DNA of 64,000 nucleotides from contig NC_044985.1 of the NCBI RefSeq assembly GCF_008728515.1, forward strand, positions 83,305,392-83,369,391. Reading direction: 5' to 3'. This document shows, piece by piece, positions 58,809 to 64,000 of this stretch; position 1 is the first letter of the stretch, and each line of letters begins with the position of its first letter. Below the pieces are notes generated by a model. It searched no databases. It saw nothing but the letters and a program-made list of their open reading frames with translations, and was not told the origin of the DNA. The DNA comes from Papio anubis. Taxonomy: Eukaryota; Chordata; Mammalia; Primates; Cercopithecidae. Position numbers and translations under genes: made by a program.

Positions 58809-59134
58809 CTTCATTCTTTTTTTTTTTTTTTTTTTGAGACAAGGTCTTACTCTGTCACCTAGGTTGGAGTGCAGGGGTGTGCTGTCAGCTCACAGCAACC
58901 TCCCAGGTTCAAGCGATCCTCCCACCTCAGCCTCCCAAATAGGTGGGACCACAGGCGTACACCACCATGCCTGGCTTACTTTTTGTATTTTTGGTAGAGG
59001 CAGGGTTTCACCACGTTGCCCAGGCTGGTCTCAACCTCCTGAGCTCAGGCAATAAACCTGCCTCACTTTCCCAAAGTACTGGGATTACAGGCGTGAGAGG
59101 TGTGAGCCACTGCATCTGGCCTTCATTCTTTTTT
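58809..59134 (-). mobile_element. AluJ-like element with target duplications
   Basis: The body is about 58823-59120. The flanks cttcattctttttt (58809-58822 and 59121-59134) are a duplication. Divergence and the 'cctcagcctcccaaataggt' variants suggest AluJ. A small tandem duplication, gtgagaggtgtgag, is present near 59092. Confidence 0.9.
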
Positions 59135-60397
59135 GACTCCAGCCCACCTGCTATGGTTGTGGTTCTCCTGCCTTGACACCCTGCTTTCTCTCTGGGTCTC
59201 TTTCTCCTTCTCTGTCCCTCTGTCCCTGTTTGTTCTAACTACAGGTCCACACACATAGGCACACCTCATTCCTAGTGGCAATAAGTCTTTTCTTCAATAA
59301 GTCAGTTGAGGTTCACTATCTTTGCTGCTTTCCTCATGCCCCTCACCCCCATCAACTCAACAACGTATAGACAACTGGGCAGGCCAGTGTGAAACCCTCC
59401 TTACAATGTCAAATTGCTGGAAGTGCTGTCAATGCAATAAAGTGGCATTATAAGTGTAAATGTAAATTTAAATTGCACACAGTATTAAATTGTGTGGTTT
59501 GAGAACAGTGCAATTTTAATAATATTAACACAGCTTCCCATTAGGCACAAATTTTGAAATAATGTGTAGCTTCCACAAATAAACACTTGTAGAGATTATC
59601 TAACTTAAAGCTGACAGGATATATAAATTGTAAACTGAACTTAGACATCATCATAGCCTTACCATATTCACCTTTGAACAGACATCCACTGTCCTTCAGC
59701 ATGGTTTGCCTTAAGCTATGGAAGCTTTGAATTCCATAAGGAACACATTTTTAGGCCTATATCTTCTGATTAAATGAGCAGAGTAGTTATATTTTGATAA
59801 TTTTGTTTCTGCCATATAATTTAGGAATCAGAAATATGTAGATAATCACAACATACTATATTAATTGTGGCTTTAATATAGAATGTAATATTTCATTTTC
59901 TATGTAACGTGTTAAGTATTTTCCAAAGACAGATCATGTGGCCATGTACCAAACAGTGCTTTTTTGGTTTATGTGACCTTGAACTTAAACGTTGGCTTGA
60001 CGGTTAATGACGTGACTGCTAAGTATGCAGATAGTAAAGAAAGTACTCTCTATTGATCAATAATGTGTCCGATTTAATTGCCCTAGTATTGAATGAGAAT
60101 CCCTAAAGAATTTTCACTTCCAGCAATGTTTTCTGACTTCCTCTTGGTGTCTAGACAATAATGATTTACTGAAATGTGTGGGGAGCAACATACAAAAAGG
60201 CCTTAAAAATATACAATATTTCTGGTTATTGAGGTAGGGGAAGTAAGAAAAAACAAAGCAATATTTTTGATTAGTACTAAATATCGAGATCAAGCCATTC
60301 TGATACAAATAGGATTTAATAATAAAAAGATCCCAATATAAAAAAGTTACATTTGATCAAGATGACAATGGCAGGGTGAGAAGTAAGAAGTTTATAA
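59135..60397. other. Unassigned sequence
   Basis: 1.26 kb, AT-rich in the second half; no gene. Confidence 0.4.
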
Positions 60398-60740
60398 AAT
60401 CAAAATGATTTTCTTTTTTTTCTTTTTTTTTTTTTTTTTTTGAGACGGAGTCTGGCTCTGTCGCCCGGGCTGGAGTGCAGTGGCCGGATCTCAGCTCACT
60501 GCAAGCTCCGCCCCCCGGGTTTACGCCATTCTCCTGCCTCAGCCTCCCGAGTAGCTGGGACTACAGGCGCCCGCCGCCTCGCCCGGCTAGTTTTTTGTAT
60601 TTTTTAGTAGAGACGGGGTTTCACTGTGTTCGCCAGGATGGTCTCGATCTCCTGACCTCGTGATCCGCCCGTCTCGGCCTCCCAAAGTGCTGGGATTACA
60701 GGCTTGAGCCACCGCGCCCGGCCAATCAAAATGATTTTCT
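60398..60740 (-). mobile_element. Young Old World monkey AluY (AluYRa/AluMac type)
   Basis: The body is 60415-60723, with exact 17-bp duplications aatcaaaatgattttct at 60398-60414 and 60724-60740. On its own strand it carries GCTCAAGCC, ACTAGCCGGGCGAGGCGG, GGCGTAAACC, GATCCGGCCACTG and GAGCCAGACTCC, changes I associate with cercopithecid Alu subfamilies. CpGs are well kept, which fits recent insertion. Confidence 0.93.
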
Positions 60741-61081
60741 ATAAAAATTTCTAAGTGCCAAATAATCTTTTAGAAAACAAAAAGATTCTTGAAAAAACAG
60801 ATTCTTTTCCATACCAGGTACCATGTTTCCCATGAGTATTTGTGAGTGAGCTTATCAGTTTCAGTTTTCAGGTAGTCTGAGAACTCGGGGCTTAGAAGCC
60901 CTTGAAGGCAAATCTTTTCTTAAATAGCTGAATCCTCTCATTTCACAACAGCCAAGAACAGTCAGCTTCTACTTGAATCCCTCCAGTTATCACCTTACTT
61001 TATTTGAGACAGCTTGGTTTCAATTAACTTTCATCTATTGGTATTAACTCAATCTTTTAGGACAATTAAAGAACTGCATTA
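60741..61081. other. Unassigned sequence
   Basis: No gene or repeat assigned. Confidence 0.4.
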
Positions 61082-61086
61082 ATGAA

Positions 61087-61494
61087 TGCTGTGGTTTAAA
61101 TGTATGCATCCCTCCCAAGGTTCATATATTAGAATGTAAACCCCAAGGTGATGGTATTAAGAGGCAGGGACTCCAGGAGGTGATTAGGCCATAGGGGATC
61201 TGCATTCATGAATGGGATAAATATCCTTATAAAACAGGCTTCAGAGAGCTGCTTGGTCCACACACTCCTTCTTTCTCTTCTACCATGTGAGAACATAGCA
61301 TCTGTTTCCTCCAGAAGAAGCAGCAACAAGACTTGGTCTTGGAAGCAGAGAGCAAGCCCTCGCCAGACACCACATCTGCCAGCACCTTAATCTTGGACTT
61401 CCCAGCCTCAAAAACTGTGAGAAGTAGGTTTCTATTATTTACCTATCACCCAGTCTCAGGTATTTTGCAATAGCAACAGTAATAGACTACGACA
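61087..61494 (+). mobile_element. Solo LTR, MaLR MLT1-like
   Basis: It begins tgctgtggtttaaatgtatg and continues with 'ggtgatggtattaagaggca', 'ttctaccatgtgagaacata', 'cttggacttcccagcctcaa' and 'caacagtaatagactacgac'. Flanks atgaa (61082-61086) and atgag (61495-61499) match at 4 of 5. Confidence 0.85.
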
Positions 61495-61499
61495 ATGAG

Positions 61500-62195
61500 T
61501 TTTGCACAATCTAACTTTTAAAACCTCCAGATAAGCACAGCACAAGTTTTATTTCAATGAATTAAAAGGACAAAGTAAGAAATTTCTCAATTACCTGATA
61601 TTATTGAATTCTGTATAACCTGAAACATACATATTTAACATTTAGCCCATTTTCTAGGCTTGATAAGTAGGCTATGATACAGACAGTGAAGAGTATTGTG
61701 CCTCATTATACATATTCTCAAGAAAATATAGACTTTTAGAAATATGGAAAGAGATGTAAGACATGGGAATTAATTATACTGATTGCAATATATATTGTGG
61801 AAGTTGTAAATTCTTAACAAAAACAAAAATCAATCCTGTGTCAAAGATTGCATTTGCATTGTTATTTGGTTCTTATATTTGCATGTAGAAAAATTCTTAA
61901 TACGAGGTGCTTATGCTTAATACGAGGTTCTTCTATTCATAAGAACACCACATATTCCACCATGAGTTATTACTAGATTAAAGGGGCAACAAGGAATAAA
62001 GAAGTCTTCTACATCATTTTATGTTTTTATATACTATTACATTTACTACTTTCCAGACAAATGACCCATTTTACAGTCATCTCAATGCCTCTCTGAAGAA
62101 AGGATCTACAACCCCACTTAGTTTTAATGGTCCAGAGCAAAATCATGAAGAAGGTAAACTTTGTATTTGACATTTCCCCTTTTCCCACAGTTGAG
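61500..62195. other. Unassigned, AT-rich sequence
   Basis: A small tandem duplication, 'ttaatacgaggtgcttatgc' then 'ttaatacgaggttctt', lies at 61896-61933. No gene. Confidence 0.4.
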
Positions 62196-62228
62196 ATTAG
62201 TTTATTTATTTATTTATTTTTATTTTAT

Positions 62229-62538
62229 TATATATATATATTTTTTTGATACGGAATCTCACTCTGTCGCCCAGGCTGGAGTGCAGTGGCGTGGTCTCGG
62301 CTCACTGCAAGCTCCACCTCCTGGGTTCATGCCATTCTCCTGCCTCAGCCTCCCAAGTAGCTGGGACTACAGGCACCCGCCACCACACCCGGCTAATTTT
62401 TTGTACTTTTCAGTAGAGACGGGGTTTCACCGTGTTAACCAGGATGGTCGATGGTCTTGATCTCCTGATCTCGTGATCCATCCACCTCGGCCTCCCAAAG
62501 TGCAGGGATTACAGGCATGAGCCACCGTGCCCGGCCTA
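62229..62538 (-). mobile_element. AluY-like element
   Basis: Full-length minus-strand Alu whose tail abuts a (TTTA)n/(TA)n tract at 62203-62245. A tandem duplication, gatggtcgatggtc, is present near 62444. A T-run at 62540-62563 follows the far end. Target duplication unclear, possibly tagttt. Confidence 0.9.
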
Positions 62539-62539
62539 G

Positions 62540-62563
<24 letters not shown>
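62540..62563. repeat. Poly(T) tract
   Basis: A T-run of about 23 bases after the Alu 5' end. Confidence 0.9.
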
Positions 62564-62571
<8 letters not shown>

Positions 62572-63196
62572 AATCGGAAAGAAGAATAAGGAAGGAAAGG
62601 CTGACCAATTAAAGAGTAATGGCAGGTACCTGGTGTGCCAGGACAAGCCAAGAGAAGGCAAGCTCTAGATGGATGACAGCAAGGTGTGCCATGGAGCATT
62701 GGAAGCCTACCAGGGTGAGTTCTCATGGGAAAAGCAAGAGTTCTACTTGTATCATTATTTGCTGAGGCTCCAGTATTCCCTCTCTCTTTAGCATGTATTT
62801 GGCTGCTGAGATTGGAGGTAAGAATGAGAAGAGAGGAGCTATTTGTCTCTTCACAAAGGAAAATTTGGATGGATAGGCATCGTGGGCACCCTCACCATGG
62901 CTAGGAATGTTAGGGGGTGTTCTGCAAGCTCTTTCACACACACCCGCACTCCTGCAGCAATCTAATGTGGTCCTGCAATCAAGGGGACACTGCTCAGTGG
63001 CAGACTATGTGTGATTCCTCTTTCCAACTTGCAAGACTCTACCAAGAGACTTCCACCGTTCATGTTGGTCTCTAGCTGTATCTCTGTGAGTGTTCACATC
63101 TCCTGCTCTGCTGAGTTCTTCCATTTGCTTCTTCAGATCCATTTTTCATCCTTTCCCACAGGTGCTGACCTTCACTATCTACCAGAAAATAATTGA
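62564..63196. other. Unassigned sequence
   Basis: No gene or repeat assigned. Confidence 0.4.
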
Positions 63197-63557
63197 AGGA
63201 GTGATGTGGTTTGGCTGTGTTCCCACCCAAATCTCACCTTGAATTGTAATTATCCCCACATGTCAGGGGTGAGGTCAGGTGGAGATAACTGAATCATAGG
63301 GGCAGTTTCCCCCTTACTCCTGTTAGTCAATCAGTCTCATGAGCTATGATAGTTCGATAAATGGGAGATCCCCTGCACAAGTCCTCTTGCCTGCCACCAT
63401 GTAAGACATGATTTTGCTCCTCCTTTGCCTTCCACCATGATTGTGAGGCCTCCCCAGCCATGTGGAACTGTGAGTCAATTAAACCTCTTTCCTTGATAAA
63501 TTACTCTGTCTCAGGTATGTCTTTAGTAGCAGTGTGAGAACAGACTAATACAAGGAG
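63197..63557 (+). mobile_element. Solo LTR, MaLR MST/THE1-like, with target duplication
   Basis: The LTR is 63202-63552 ('tgatgtggtttggctgtgtt', 'gtgaggcctccccagccatg', 'gtgagtcaattaaacctctt', end 'gactaataca'). The 5-mer aggag flanks it exactly at 63197-63201 and 63553-63557, the MaLR duplication length. No internal sequence, so it is a solo LTR. Confidence 0.92.
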
Positions 63558-64000
63558 AGAGAAGAAAGAGATTTGGGTATTTTTTCCCCGATTCCTGCTG
63601 CCAGTTTGCAATCTGTTGGTCTCCATCAATCCTTCTACTGAAGGTTTCTCCTCCCTTCAGAAAGTCAGGTCTGGTTGTGGTCCCCATGCCTACCCCTAGC
63701 TATTTCAGGGTGGTCGTGGCTCACCACTGTCACTAGCCCAGGGCGCAGCACCCATCTGCATTGGTTTCCCTCAGCCCTGGCGACACCTGTTTCAGTGATC
63801 TCTTTACTGAACTCTTCTCAGTACCCAGTTTGGTTGAATCATCTGTTTCCTATAAGGAACCTGACTGATTCACCCTCCAACAGGAATGATCTATTCTGTC
63901 TTTTTTTTTTTTCAACCTACCCAAATCCTATCTATCCTCTAAAGCTCAGCTCACATTTTTATTCAAACTCGCCCTCATGCTTGTGCATCGACATTGACGT
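63558..64000 (+). repeat. Unassigned sequence ending in an L2-like fragment
   Basis: From about 63910, 'ctcagctcacatttttattc' and 'tctatcctctaaag' resemble the L2 3' region and run off the window. The rest is unassigned. Confidence 0.4.

Overview
The window reads as primate nuclear DNA, most likely from an Old World monkey. Most recognisable content is interspersed repeats: L1, Alu, MaLR/ERVL LTRs, L2, MIR and hAT/Tigger DNA transposons. The lineage call rests on the youngest Alu (60415-60723, minus). Read on its own strand it carries GCTCAAGCC, ACTAGCCGGGCGAGGCGG, GGCGTAAACC, GATCCGGCCACTG and GAGCCAGACTCC, changes I recognise from the cercopithecid AluYRa/AluMac group. I see no host protein-coding gene, rRNA, tRNA or CRISPR array. 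The only long open reading frames belong to retrotransposons.

The main element is a complete, young L1 on the plus strand at 3493-9693, flanked by a perfect 15-bp target-site duplication. It has a 1.03-kb 5' UTR with the YY1 site, an antisense ORF0-like frame, an intact 338-residue ORF1, the usual 63-bp spacer, ORF2, and a 3' UTR with a G-rich tract and A-rich tail. ORF2 has its canonical length and catalytic residues but two lesions: the start codon is ATA, and one base is missing near codon 353, giving a stop at 6729-6731. The endonuclease domain precedes the shift; the reverse transcriptase and C-terminal parts lie after it in one open frame. RT motif A also carries Asp-to-Asn at residue 606. 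One base inside ORF2 (8282) is an N.

Layout: 1-310 is a Tigger-like transposon fragment; 310-3477 is old repeat and unassigned sequence; 3478-9708 is the young L1 with its duplications; 10908-11272 is an MST/THE1-like solo LTR; 13650-21057 holds two minus-strand L1s, one with an Alu inside, the other with a small L1 inside and a 2-kb internal deletion; 21598-22481 is an inverted Alu pair; 22985-25066 is a 5'-truncated plus-strand L1. From about 25 kb to 54 kb the window is mostly old or unassigned sequence with MIR, L2, MLT1/MLT2 LTRs and microsatellites. From 54.9 kb to the end Alus are frequent, with one three-layer nest (L2, then hAT, then Alu) and two MaLR LTRs.

Outside repeats the best functional candidates are a GC-richer patch at 33260-33530 (CTCF-like site, two CRE-like motifs, a minus-strand splice-donor match) and a possible exon with good splice signals at 40976-41090. 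Both are inferences from short motifs. I did not find a convincing undescribed system. The most interesting items are the nearly intact L1, its antisense ORF0-like frame, the internally deleted L1 and an unnamed pair of related 100-bp sequences.
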